From the NCBI GenBank assembly GCA_030345135.1, contig CP128386.1:2939677-3003676 (forward strand): a DNA stretch of 64,000 nucleotides, in the 5' to 3' direction. The DNA comes from Chitinophagaceae bacterium DXS (GTDB lineage: Bacteria > Bacteroidota > Bacteroidia > Chitinophagales > Chitinophagaceae). This document shows positions 45,523-53,364 of the stretch, piece after piece. The translations under genes and the position numbers were made by a program. Within the stretch, counting starts at the first letter, position 1, and each line of letters begins with the position of its first letter. The notes beneath the pieces are model-generated. The model was not told where the DNA came from and ran no database searches. It saw nothing but the letters and a program-made list of their open reading frames with translations.

Positions 45523-46815
45523 CTAATTCCTTTTGTCGATGAATTTTGTGATCTTTCTGCTGGTTTCTGACACCTGCATTTTATGGAGTTCTTCAGCGCT
45601 TGCATACTTCACAAAAGGCGTAACGCGAAGTTTGGCCTGCAGGTAGGCTCTTATCTTGTGATCGCTTTCTTCACTCTTAACTGCAGGAAGCAGGTACAAT
45701 AAAATTTCGTCAAGCCCCACATCGTTAGTGGATACTTCCACAACATAATCTACAATCTCGTTCATTTCGTTTAGCAGGTCAAACAGCGCCGAGGGGTACA
45801 ATGTTGTTCCCTTAAACTTGATCATTTGTTTTTTCCGGCCAAGTATGGGTGACAAACGGATGCTTTTTCTGCCACACGCACAGGGTTCATCAAAATACAT
45901 GCAGACATCGCCTGTTTTATATCTCAATAAGGGCATACCTTCCACACCGAGCGTAGTAACCGTCACTTCACCGGGAACATTGGCAGTTACCGGCTGATCA
46001 TTCTCATCCAGCAGTTCTACAATCAATAGTTCAGGCTGATGATGTCCGCCCTTACCTTCACTGCATTCAGTAAATGCTGTTTGCATTTCTGTAGAGGCAT
46101 AAGTTGAATACAATTGGATGTTCCAGGATTCCGTTATTTTACGGCCAAGGATATTTAAGGAACAATCCAGGTTACGGATGTTTTCGCCAATGCAAATTGC
46201 TTTTCTAACGGATGATGCGTTTATGTCCGCACCAATACTCTTTACGTATTGGATCAGTTTCAGAATAAAAGACGGAACTGCTACAATTGCTGTCGGGTTT
46301 AACCGCTTAATTGTTTCCCATTGAAGTGAAGGTACTCCGGGTCCGAGCCGTATTATACCTGCCCCCATTTTGCGTATGCCTGCATAATAAGCAATGCCAG
46401 CCATAAACTGGCGATCGAGCGTGAGCATCAACTGGTAAATATCACTTGCAGAACCGTCGGCTGTTGTGAAGGAATTATACTCATTCTGCGCCAGGCGATT
46501 CAGGTCGTTGTCCGTTAAGGCAATTGTAACAGGGCTACCCAATGTGCCCGATGTTGAAGTATATTCGATGATCCTGCTTTTGTCAACGCACAAAAAATCG
46601 TTGTTGTATTGTTGCAGATCTTCTTTGGATGTGGTAGGAATTAATGAAAGATCAGCTACTGTTTTAATGGAGGCTACATCAATGCCATGGTTTGAAAACA
46701 TACGCTTGTAAAAGGGCGAGAAATGGCTGAGGTAAACCAATAATTCCTGCAGCTTTTTGTTTTGCATTGCCTGTATCTTACTCACGGGTTGAGATGTAAT
46801 TTCCGGTAATATCAT
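45523..46815 (-). CDS. AMP-forming ligase, PaaK-like (probable 4-coumarate activation)
   Basis: YTSTSGTLGSPVTIAL is the adenylate-forming P-loop, YSTYASTEM matches the A5 motif, RYKTGDVCMYF the A7 motif, and the C-terminal lid is present. At 430 aa it is the size of phenylacetate-CoA ligases (PaaK). It carries a CACGRK Cys motif of the PaaK type. In this setting it should adenylate the coumarate made by the ammonia-lyase and load it on ACP or CoA. It follows the AcpS gene after 2 bases, so both are co-transcribed. Confidence 0.85.
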   Translation of the reverse strand: MILPEITSQPVSKIQAMQNKKLQELLVYLSHFSPFYKRMFSNHGIDVASIKTVADLSLIPTTSKEDLQQYNNDFLCVDKSRIIEYTSTSGTLGSPVTIALTDNDLNRLAQNEYNSFTTADGSASDIYQLMLTLDRQFMAGIAYYAGIRKMGAGIIRLGPGVPSLQWETIKRLNPTAIVAVPSFILKLIQYVKSIGADINASSVRKAICIGENIRNLDCSLNILGRKITESWNIQLYSTYASTEMQTAFTECSEGKGGHHQPELLIVELLDENDQPVTANVPGEVTVTTLGVEGMPLLRYKTGDVCMYFDEPCACGRKSIRLSPILGRKKQMIKFKGTTLYPSALFDLLNEMNEIVDYVVEVSTNDVGLDEILLYLLPAVKSEESDHKIRAYLQAKLRVTPFVKYASAEELHKMQVSETSRKITKFIDKRN

Positions 46816-46817
46816 AT

Positions 46818-47192
46818 TTATCTTTCTATAATTACGATGGCTGTTGCCATTGATTTTACATGCGACAAAGAAACCGAAATTTTGATGATATTCAAAAATG
46901 CCAGGTTTTTCTGCGTTTCTCCCAAAAGCTGCATGATGGGTTTGCCGTTTTCATCATGTATGGTTTCAACTTCGTTAAACTGTGTGCCTTCGGCCCAACC
47001 CGTACCAAGCGCTTTAAAAAAAGCTTCCTTGGCTGCAAACCGGGCGGCATAATGTTCAAACCTGTTTTTTTTGCTCTCGCAATAAACTATCTCTGCAGCA
47101 GAAAACACATGTTCTCTAAAACCGGAATTCCGGCCAATAGTCCCAGCTATTCTTTCAACTTCTACCAGGTCTATGCCTACGCCTTCAATCAT
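46818..47192 (-). CDS. acpS: Holo-ACP synthase (AcpS type)
   Basis: The protein begins MIEGVGIDLVEVERIA (Mg-binding Asp8) and has RFAAKEAFFKALGTGWAEG, the AcpS core motif; 124 aa is the usual AcpS length. It attaches phosphopantetheine to ACP. It heads the second minus-strand block, directly before the ligase gene. The genome therefore has two transferases bracketing the pigment cluster. Whether this is the housekeeping AcpS or a pigment-specific copy cannot be told from the window. Confidence 0.9.
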   Translation of the reverse strand: MIEGVGIDLVEVERIAGTIGRNSGFREHVFSAAEIVYCESKKNRFEHYAARFAAKEAFFKALGTGWAEGTQFNEVETIHDENGKPIMQLLGETQKNLAFLNIIKISVSLSHVKSMATAIVIIER

Positions 47193-47557
47193 TTTAAAAA
47201 ATCGGTTATTTTTTTATCAGGCAGCTAAAATACGTCTTTAAGCGTCACCTTATTAATAAGGAAGAAGCCGCCGCATAAATGTTTCTTTGTAAACAACTAA
47301 TAAAGCTAAAAGCCCAAAGCTGAAAGCTAACCGAAGCGAAGATTTTTAAACCATATAAGGGATGAAAGGGCGTATAAATCGTTAATATTGACTAGAGTAA
47401 CTTATACTTACTCAACCGGTTTGTGCCCTTCACCATTGACCATTCATTATTCACTAGCGTACAGAAGTATTATGAAAAAGCTGAATTTATGTTGAATTAG
47501 CAGTTTTTTTGCAACTATTGAATGTTGTTTTTTGTTAGGCTATAATAACCCCTTAGT
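47193..47557. repeat. Spacer with a dispersed repeat (reverse copy of the 13.3-kb repeat)
   Basis: No gene is seen. From 47279 the text GTTTCTTTGTAAACAACT ... AAAGCCCAAAGC, then AACCATATAAGGGATG and TTCACTAGCGTA, is the reverse complement (with changes) of parts of 13048-13366. The remaining ~100 bases before 47558 should hold the esterase promoter. Confidence 0.65.
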
Positions 47558-48499
47558 ATGATCAAGTATTTGCTCGGCCCGCTGTGCCTGTTAGCTACCG
47601 CATTGATATCGCATGGTCAGGACGGAGATTCTGCCAGGTACCGGGATATCATATTTTCTGAGGTTAATATTATCAAAGACCTCTCTTATGCCAGGCAGGT
47701 TCCTAACGGCGTTAAGAAGGAATATTATTCTTACGACTTGTATCAGTCGTTTGGAGACAGCGTTCGTAAAGGCCGCCCATTGATTATCTGGATGCATGGT
47801 GGCGGTTTCAAGTATGAATCGAAGGATGCTGCCGGCATGCAGCTATGGTGCTCCAGTTTTGCAAAACGGGGTTATGTGTGTGCAGCCATAAACTATCGCC
47901 TTACTAAAAAGAATACACTGTTTAAGTTTAAGGCATTGGTAAGTGGTTGTGCAGATGGCGTTGAAGACGCCCGGCAGGCAATCCGTTACTTTAAAGACAA
48001 TGCGAAGAAATTCAGGATCGATACCAACCATATAATTCTTGCAGGAAATTCCGCCGGCGCGATGATTGCATTACAGGCTGCTTACAGCACACCTGCAGAA
48101 CTGGCCAAACTTGCTGAAGACAGCACACTAAATTTAAAGGAACCCGATCCGGGCAAAATAGCCTGTGTAATTAATTTTTGGGGGGCAATGTTTGATATTG
48201 ACTGGCTAAAAAATGCAAAGGTTCCGATTGTAAGTGTACATGGAAGAAACGATAATACGGTACCAGTTACCCAAAAGGGATCTAACTTCTATGGAAGCCT
48301 ACCTATACATAAAGAAGCAGATACACTACACATTCCAAACAAGCTGAAAATTTACAACGGCTATTCACATGAGCTAGAACGTGTTTTTACGCCGTTTTAT
48401 GCCAGCAGGGCTGCAAAACAACGGTGGCTGGAGGCAGGCCAGTTTGCTGCTGATTTTTTGTATGAGACATTGTTTAAAAGCACTGCCGGTTCATTTTAA
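47558..48499 (+). CDS. Exported alpha/beta-hydrolase (esterase/lipase-like)
   Basis: A signal peptide (MIKYLLGPLCLLATALISHGQ) precedes an alpha/beta-hydrolase of the carboxylesterase/Aes type: oxyanion-hole MHGGGFKYES, nucleophile elbow GNSAGAMIAL, acid in VHGRNDNTVPV and base in GYSHELERV. The 313-aa protein should act in the periplasm or outside on acyl or acetyl esters. It stands alone next to the end of the pigment cluster. It could act on esterified glycans or on the pigment ester, but nothing in the sequence ties it to either. Confidence 0.85.
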   Translation: MIKYLLGPLCLLATALISHGQDGDSARYRDIIFSEVNIIKDLSYARQVPNGVKKEYYSYDLYQSFGDSVRKGRPLIIWMHGGGFKYESKDAAGMQLWCSSFAKRGYVCAAINYRLTKKNTLFKFKALVSGCADGVEDARQAIRYFKDNAKKFRIDTNHIILAGNSAGAMIALQAAYSTPAELAKLAEDSTLNLKEPDPGKIACVINFWGAMFDIDWLKNAKVPIVSVHGRNDNTVPVTQKGSNFYGSLPIHKEADTLHIPNKLKIYNGYSHELERVFTPFYASRAAKQRWLEAGQFAADFLYETLFKSTAGSF

Positions 48500-48644
48500 A
48501 TGTTTTAATCAGTGGTACTTAGTTTGGTGAATATTTATGAGCCCGGCAGCAGTGCCACTATTAAACATCCGTTGCGTCGCACACTTGAGCGTTTTGTTCT
48601 TTATTGTCCACCCCATATCGTACACCGTACATCATACATTGAAT

Positions 48645-49004
48645 CTATCTGCTTGCTTTTTTTACGGCATCAATGAGCGTCGTCAGATCAAAAGGCTTTT
48701 CGATATAAAAATCTGCTAATGCTTCGGATGCAAGTTTTTCCACATTGCTGCTTGCGCTGAAGAAGATAACCGGGATAGTTTTGTGATGCTGTGAAGATTT
48801 TATTGTTTGTGATGCAACAATTCCACCGGTCGCAGGTATTTTATTATCGAGTAAAACTACATCCGGCTGATGTTTATCCAGCTTATCGAGAACGTTATCG
48901 CAATTCGTTAGTCCTTCCACTTCAAAACCCGCTGACTTCAACGCTATAGTACACACTTCCAAAATATCAATATCATCATCAAATATTAAAACCTTTTTGC
49001 TCAT
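48645..49004 (-). CDS. Single-domain response regulator (receiver only)
   Basis: The ATG at 49004 (MSKKVLIFDDDIDILEV) is chosen over a TTG at 49022. The acidic pocket is DDD near residue 10, the phospho-acceptor Asp is in VVLLDNKIP, the Thr/Ser switch is in PVIFFSASS and the Lys in YIEKPFD. At 119 aa it is a receiver domain with no output domain. It would relay a signal from a histidine kinase not in the window. It stands alone; ahead of it at 48616-48640 lies a run of CGTACA-like words. Confidence 0.9.
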   Translation of the reverse strand: MSKKVLIFDDDIDILEVCTIALKSAGFEVEGLTNCDNVLDKLDKHQPDVVLLDNKIPATGGIVASQTIKSSQHHKTIPVIFFSASSNVEKLASEALADFYIEKPFDLTTLIDAVKKASR

Positions 49005-49385
49005 GTGACTATTTTGATACAAGATAAATTATCTTTTTCTAGCGGATTCATTTACTTTTTGCTTATTACATTAAATACGTCATCTCCCCAAGCTGACAAA
49101 TCGCATAATTAAACGGCATCGAATTAACAAATGAGGAATTTATTCCTCGTTCAGGCACATTATTTAGCAACACTTTAATTGCGTCAAACGTAAGATGATT
49201 CGGTACAATATCCTGGTTCTCATTGCGATTTAAAATGTATAGCAAATGCTTTAAATTCCTCCGCGATTCCAATCTCAGGATTAATCACAGAAGGAATTAT
49301 TGACTTCTTTATGGCATGGTTTTCCGGACATCCTCTGTATTAAACGAATGCATACCTAATACCGAACCTTCTAACACTTATAGTT
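49005..49385. other. Spacer without a firmly supported gene
   Basis: A 68-codon minus-strand frame (49066-49272) lacks recognisable features and may be chance or a remnant. A short palindrome, GAGGAATTTATTCCTC, lies at 49131-49146. The promoter of the SDR gene must lie near the right end. Confidence 0.4.
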
Positions 49386-50387
49386 ATGACAAACAGGTTT
49401 ATATCAGACCAGGTGATCGTTATCACAGGAGCCTCAAGTGGTGCGGGACGCGTAATAGCGCTTGAACTGGCAAAATATGGTGGTCCGCTGGTTTTGGCGG
49501 GACGAAATACACACGTACTGGACGAAGTCGCGGCTGAATGTCAGCAATCCGGCGCAGAAACGCTCGTGGTGGTAACCGATGTAACAGATGCCGGTGCTGT
49601 GGTGCGTCTTGCTGAAACTGCCAACGAATGGAAAGGAAGAATAGATGTTTGGATCAATAATGCGGGAGTATTGGCGGCGGGTGACTTCGACAAAATTCCC
49701 ATGGACGTTAACGCAAGAGTGGTAAATACAAATTTGCTTGGATATATGAATGGCGTGCATGCGGTGCTGCCCATTTTTAAACGTCAGCAGAGAGGAATTA
49801 TTATCAACAATATTTCCATCGGCGGTTATTTATCTGTTCCTTACGGGGCCGGATATTCAGCAAGTAAATTTGGATTACGCGGCTTTTCAGAAGCTTTAAA
49901 GGGTGAACTGGCAAGCTGGAAAGACATATATGTTTGTGATCTCTATCCCGGTTTTCTTGACACACCGGGTATACAGCATGCTGCCAACTACACGGGCAGG
50001 GTTTTAAAACCTACGCCCAGGGTGTATGATCCGCGGCAGTTAGCTGTTGCGATAATTGAGGTAATAAGAAATCCAAGATCCAGCATGTATGTCGGAGGAG
50101 CTTCCATTATTTTAAAAGCCGTTCACGCAATTTTCCCTGAATTAACCGCTAAAATAGCCGGCGCTATTATGCGCAGATATTTCAAAAAAGCTAACGGAAT
50201 CGCAACCACTAATGGCAACCTTTTTGAAACCGTTGACTATAACATGAGCACTAGTGGCGGTTTTCCTATAGTGAAGGCTACCGCTGAAAAAAAAGAATAT
50301 CTTGCGATAGGGGTATTAACCGGCGTAGCATTAGGGTTGTACCTGTTTGGCTGGCACGGCAAGCACAGTAAAGCGGCGGTAGAATAA
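49386..50387 (+). CDS. SDR-family oxidoreductase with C-terminal membrane segment (333 aa)
   Basis: VIVITGASSGAGRVIALELAK is the NAD(P)-binding motif, WINNAGVLAAG the NNAG motif, and NISIGGYLSVPYGAGYSASKFG the Ser-Tyr-Lys active site. The N-terminal ~250 residues are a classical SDR; the C-terminal tail ends in a hydrophobic stretch (YLAIGVLTGVALGLYLFGW), suggesting membrane attachment. The substrate is unknown. It stands alone between the response regulator and the TrmO gene, convergent with the latter. Confidence 0.85.
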   Translation: MTNRFISDQVIVITGASSGAGRVIALELAKYGGPLVLAGRNTHVLDEVAAECQQSGAETLVVVTDVTDAGAVVRLAETANEWKGRIDVWINNAGVLAAGDFDKIPMDVNARVVNTNLLGYMNGVHAVLPIFKRQQRGIIINNISIGGYLSVPYGAGYSASKFGLRGFSEALKGELASWKDIYVCDLYPGFLDTPGIQHAANYTGRVLKPTPRVYDPRQLAVAIIEVIRNPRSSMYVGGASIILKAVHAIFPELTAKIAGAIMRRYFKKANGIATTNGNLFETVDYNMSTSGGFPIVKATAEKKEYLAIGVLTGVALGLYLFGWHGKHSKAAVE

Positions 50388-50442
50388 GAAGGTTTCTGAT
50401 GACTATGAATTAAGCACATCGCCGCTTCAGCGTCAATGCAGC

Positions 50443-50856
50443 CTACGTTGTCCTAACAGAAATGTTCCACATAGGTTTAATATCAACCAACGGCGTTTGG
50501 TCCAATACTTCCAGTCCGGATATTTTTATGAATCCGTCTTGTGTGACAGAGTCAACTTTTACAAAATGGATTCCTATCGGATTAGGCCTGTCCGGCGAAC
50601 GGGTTGAAAAAACGCCGATATATTCTCCATCCTTGTTATTCCGCGGCCTGCATTTTATTGCAGTTCTGTCTGCCACATGAAGCCACGTCAGCAATAAAAT
50701 TTCGGCACCTTCCTTTATATGTTTGATGCCTTCCATGTATGGCGGAAAAATTTCAAGCATTGCCGATGGCGAATTTTCATTTTCCTGCAATGGGCAATCA
50801 TCAATGTTTTTCAATGATGAATGAATTTGACCGATGAAGTTGAGTGTTGCATCCAT
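50443..50856 (-). CDS. trmO: TrmO-like tRNA (t6A37) methyltransferase
   Basis: IGVFSTRSPDRPNPIGIHFVKV carries the RSPxRPNPIG hallmark of the TrmO/YaeB (TsaA-like) family, and LEVLDQTPLVDIKPM is the following LDGTPxxDIKPY-like motif. At 137 aa it has only the core beta-barrel domain. TrmO uses SAM to methylate t6A37 of some tRNAs. It follows the sigma-factor gene by 12 bases on the same strand, so it may be read with it. Confidence 0.85.
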   Translation of the reverse strand: MDATLNFIGQIHSSLKNIDDCPLQENENSPSAMLEIFPPYMEGIKHIKEGAEILLLTWLHVADRTAIKCRPRNNKDGEYIGVFSTRSPDRPNPIGIHFVKVDSVTQDGFIKISGLEVLDQTPLVDIKPMWNISVRTT

Positions 50857-50868
50857 ATTGTATAAGTA

Positions 50869-52101
50869 TTACAGCTTGTGGATCTTAGCAAGAATGCCCT
50901 GCTTCTCTGTTTGCGTTTTAGCCAGCGAAAAGGCTTTTTCGAAATTTTCCTGCGCTTTACGTTTATCGATATTGCTGTATAGCTCGCCAAGTAACATGAA
51001 ATAAAAGTGATTATCGCCTGAATAAAGTTTTTCGGCTTCTGTCAACGCAGCATTTGCTCCTTTCACTTTGTATATTGCGAAAATTCTGTTGAGCGCAACA
51101 CCCGGCGAATAATTGATCGTTAAAAGCTGATCGTATAAATGCAAAATATCTTCCCATTTTTCCTCGCTGTCCTCTTTAATGCAGTGCCAGTATGCAATCC
51201 TCGCTTCAATATGATAAGAGCTGATCTCATTTCCACTGAACGAACGGTCAAAGAAGTGCATGCCCTGTTTTATTAGTTCAGCATCCCACAGCTGTTCGTT
51301 TTGTTCATCATACAGTATTAATCCGTTATCATCGGTTTGCCGTGCTTCGAATCTTGAAGCATGAAAACACATCAGCGCCATTAATGCATTTGTCCTGGGA
51401 AGATTGGTTCTTTCATAATCAGACAGCATCAGTCCGAGCCGCATTGCCTCAATGCAAAGATCTTTGCGAAGCACCTGGTTTTGTGTTTTAGAATAATACC
51501 CTTCACTAAACAACAGATAGATAATGTGCAGTACATTGTCCAACCGCTTTTCAATTTCGCCGGCAGGAGGCATTTCCATTTTTATATTTTCAGCACGCAG
51601 TTTTTCTTTGGCCCTGAATAATCGCTTGTTAATTGTTTCCTTATTGCTCAAAAAGGCTTCGGCAATCTCGTCTATCCCAAAGCCGCAGAGAATACGCAGC
51701 GCCAGCCCTATTTGTGCTTCGCTCGCAATAGCGGGATTACAAACAGCAAAGATCATTTGTAACTGGCTGTCCTTTATGTTCTCTTCAGAGAATATGGTTT
51801 CGTCCATTGCTTCTTCACTTTCTTGCGTGGCCTTAACTTGTGGTAATACTTTTTCTTCAAGAATTTTGCTGCGACGAAAATAATAAAGCGTTTTTTGTTT
51901 GGCTACGGCATATAGCCATGCGGCAGGGTTTTCGGGCAATCCCTTTATGCCCCATGTTTCTGATGCCAGCAAAAAGGTTTCACTTACTATATCTTCAGCT
52001 ATTTCAATATGCTGCAAGCCAAAAAGTTTGCTTATTACAGCAACCATTTTAGCAAACTCCTGCTGAAAAAGTTGTTTTAAAGATTCATGCTCTTTCTGCA
52101 T
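50869..52101 (-). CDS. ECF sigma factor of the ECF42-like type (410 aa)
   Basis: Region 2 (AEDIVSETFLLASETW, PENPAAWLYAVAKQKTLYYFRR) and region 4 (RILCGFGIDEIAEAFLSNKETINKRLFRAKEKL) are present, followed by a ~210-residue helical C-terminal extension (DUF6596/TPR-like). This long form is ECF42. ECF42 sigma factors are linked to genes for DGPF proteins rather than to anti-sigma factors; a DGPF gene sits just upstream here (52160-52498). The C-terminal domain is thought to control activity. A hairpin separates the two genes. Confidence 0.85.
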   Translation of the reverse strand: MQKEHESLKQLFQQEFAKMVAVISKLFGLQHIEIAEDIVSETFLLASETWGIKGLPENPAAWLYAVAKQKTLYYFRRSKILEEKVLPQVKATQESEEAMDETIFSEENIKDSQLQMIFAVCNPAIASEAQIGLALRILCGFGIDEIAEAFLSNKETINKRLFRAKEKLRAENIKMEMPPAGEIEKRLDNVLHIIYLLFSEGYYSKTQNQVLRKDLCIEAMRLGLMLSDYERTNLPRTNALMALMCFHASRFEARQTDDNGLILYDEQNEQLWDAELIKQGMHFFDRSFSGNEISSYHIEARIAYWHCIKEDSEEKWEDILHLYDQLLTINYSPGVALNRIFAIYKVKGANAALTEAEKLYSGDNHFYFMLLGELYSNIDKRKAQENFEKAFSLAKTQTEKQGILAKIHKL

Positions 52102-52112
52102 AATAGAAGATA

Positions 52113-52140
52113 AAACCTGCCTTTACATTAAGGCAGGTTT
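52113..52140. terminator. Hairpin between the DGPF and sigma-factor genes
   Basis: AAACCTGCCTT (52113-52123) pairs exactly with AAGGCAGGTTT (52130-52140) around a 6-base loop. Read on the minus strand it ends in a short T-run (TTTTA), a possible partial terminator or attenuator that would make less sigma factor than DGPF protein. Confidence 0.55.
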
Positions 52141-52159
52141 GAATTCACATATAATATAT

Positions 52160-52498
52160 TTACCCGACAACCGGTCTTATTTCCACACTGCCACCTGCAT
52201 CCAGAGCCGGGCAGCCATGCGCAAGGGTTGTAGCATCCTCCAGGCTTTCAGCCTTAACAATAATAAAGCTTCCGAGCCTTTCCCTTATCTCTACAAAGGG
52301 GCCGTCCGTTATTACGCCACCGGCTTTGAGTACTTTACCGTCAAGTGCAAGCCTTGCACCATGATTACCGAATTTTCCCTGGGCAACTATTCCGCCAACC
52401 CAGTCCTGCCATTTTTTAGATAAGGCCTGCATTTCTGCCGGAGAAGCATTGCTGTAATCGTAGCTGGGCTGTCTGAATATTAGCGCGAAGTCTTTCAT
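52160..52498 (-). CDS. YciI/DGPF-domain protein (112 aa)
   Basis: The motif DGPFVEIRERLGSFIIVKA gives the DGPF signature of the YCII-related family, on a 112-aa alpha/beta ferredoxin-like fold. DGPF genes are the typical genomic partners and targets of ECF41/42 sigma factors, matching the sigma gene that follows. Their biochemical role is unsettled. It lies 60 bases downstream of the AhpD-like gene on the same strand. Confidence 0.85.
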   Translation of the reverse strand: MKDFALIFRQPSYDYSNASPAEMQALSKKWQDWVGGIVAQGKFGNHGARLALDGKVLKAGGVITDGPFVEIRERLGSFIIVKAESLEDATTLAHGCPALDAGGSVEIRPVVG

Positions 52499-52558
52499 AA
52501 TTTGTTGTTTGTGATAATTGAAAGTATGAATTAAATTAAAATTACAACTATTACCAGC

Positions 52559-53032
52559 TTAGTTTGCCGGAACAGTATGTGAAGGAACTTTGTAAGATCC
52601 TGCCTGAACGCGGAAGGCAATATTGATCCTGTTATAACTATTGATAGCTATTACCGCCATTGTAAGTTCTACCATCTCTTCATCGGTAAACTGCTGTGTA
52701 GCCTGTTGGTAAACCTCGTCTGGCACGTTGCCATCTTTGATCTTTGTAACTGCTTCGGCCCATGCAAATGCGGCGCGTTCGCGGTCAGTATAGAAAGGCG
52801 TTTCGCGCCATGCATCCATCAGATAAAGGCGCTGTTCGCTTTCGCCCTCAGCACGAAGATCTTTGGAGTGCATATCCAGGCAGAATGCACAGCCATTGAT
52901 TTGAGAAACACGGAAATACATAAGATTCAACAGTGGTTTTTCAATTGAGCAATTTGCCAGGTAATTATTTAATCCATACATGGCTTTTAACGCGTTTTGT
53001 CCTTTTGCATGAACATTCATTCTTTGTTCCAT
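52559..53032 (-). CDS. Carboxymuconolactone decarboxylase / AhpD-like protein (157 aa)
   Basis: QINGCAFCLDMHSKDLRAEG contains the CxxC and downstream His of AhpD-like proteins, here Cys-Ala-Phe-Cys. Members reduce peroxides through a disulfide relay, or act on small lactones. The helical layout and 157-aa length fit. With the DGPF protein and sigma factor it makes a three-gene cassette whose first gene is this one, so oxidative or chemical stress is the likely signal (inference). Confidence 0.85.
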   Translation of the reverse strand: MEQRMNVHAKGQNALKAMYGLNNYLANCSIEKPLLNLMYFRVSQINGCAFCLDMHSKDLRAEGESEQRLYLMDAWRETPFYTDRERAAFAWAEAVTKIKDGNVPDEVYQQATQQFTDEEMVELTMAVIAINSYNRINIAFRVQAGSYKVPSHTVPAN

Positions 53033-53364
53033 TGTGTTAAACTTAGCGTCTGCCGGCTGGCAGACAGGTTATTTAATGTGTTTACATAAGAATGATGACT
53101 GAGTTAAGGGGAATTGGACATGGGAGGACAATTTTTTTTTTAAAAATATTAGTTGCGAAGTTAGTCGCCAAAAATCAATGATTATCAGGCTGTATGTAAA
53201 GTAATACCGCTGAATTGTTGCAGTTAGTTTTTGAATTGTTTATATTGATAGAGCTTCGAAAACCAGGAAATGTCAATTAAAAAACAGATTGGTAATTTTT
53301 ATTCATTAGAGTATTTGCAAGAAGTAGAATTTAACCAGAGTATCTAACCTTTAATCCTTCATAT
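53033..53364. other. Divergent intergenic region without a gene
   Basis: AT-rich spacer between the divergent AhpD-like and S8 peptidase genes. It must hold promoters for both the stress cassette and the S8-CHAT pair. I see no clear box or long repeat. Confidence 0.4.

Noticed and set aside
49066-49272. 68-codon minus-strand frame
   Set aside because: No domain, signal or operon context; likely chance or a remnant.
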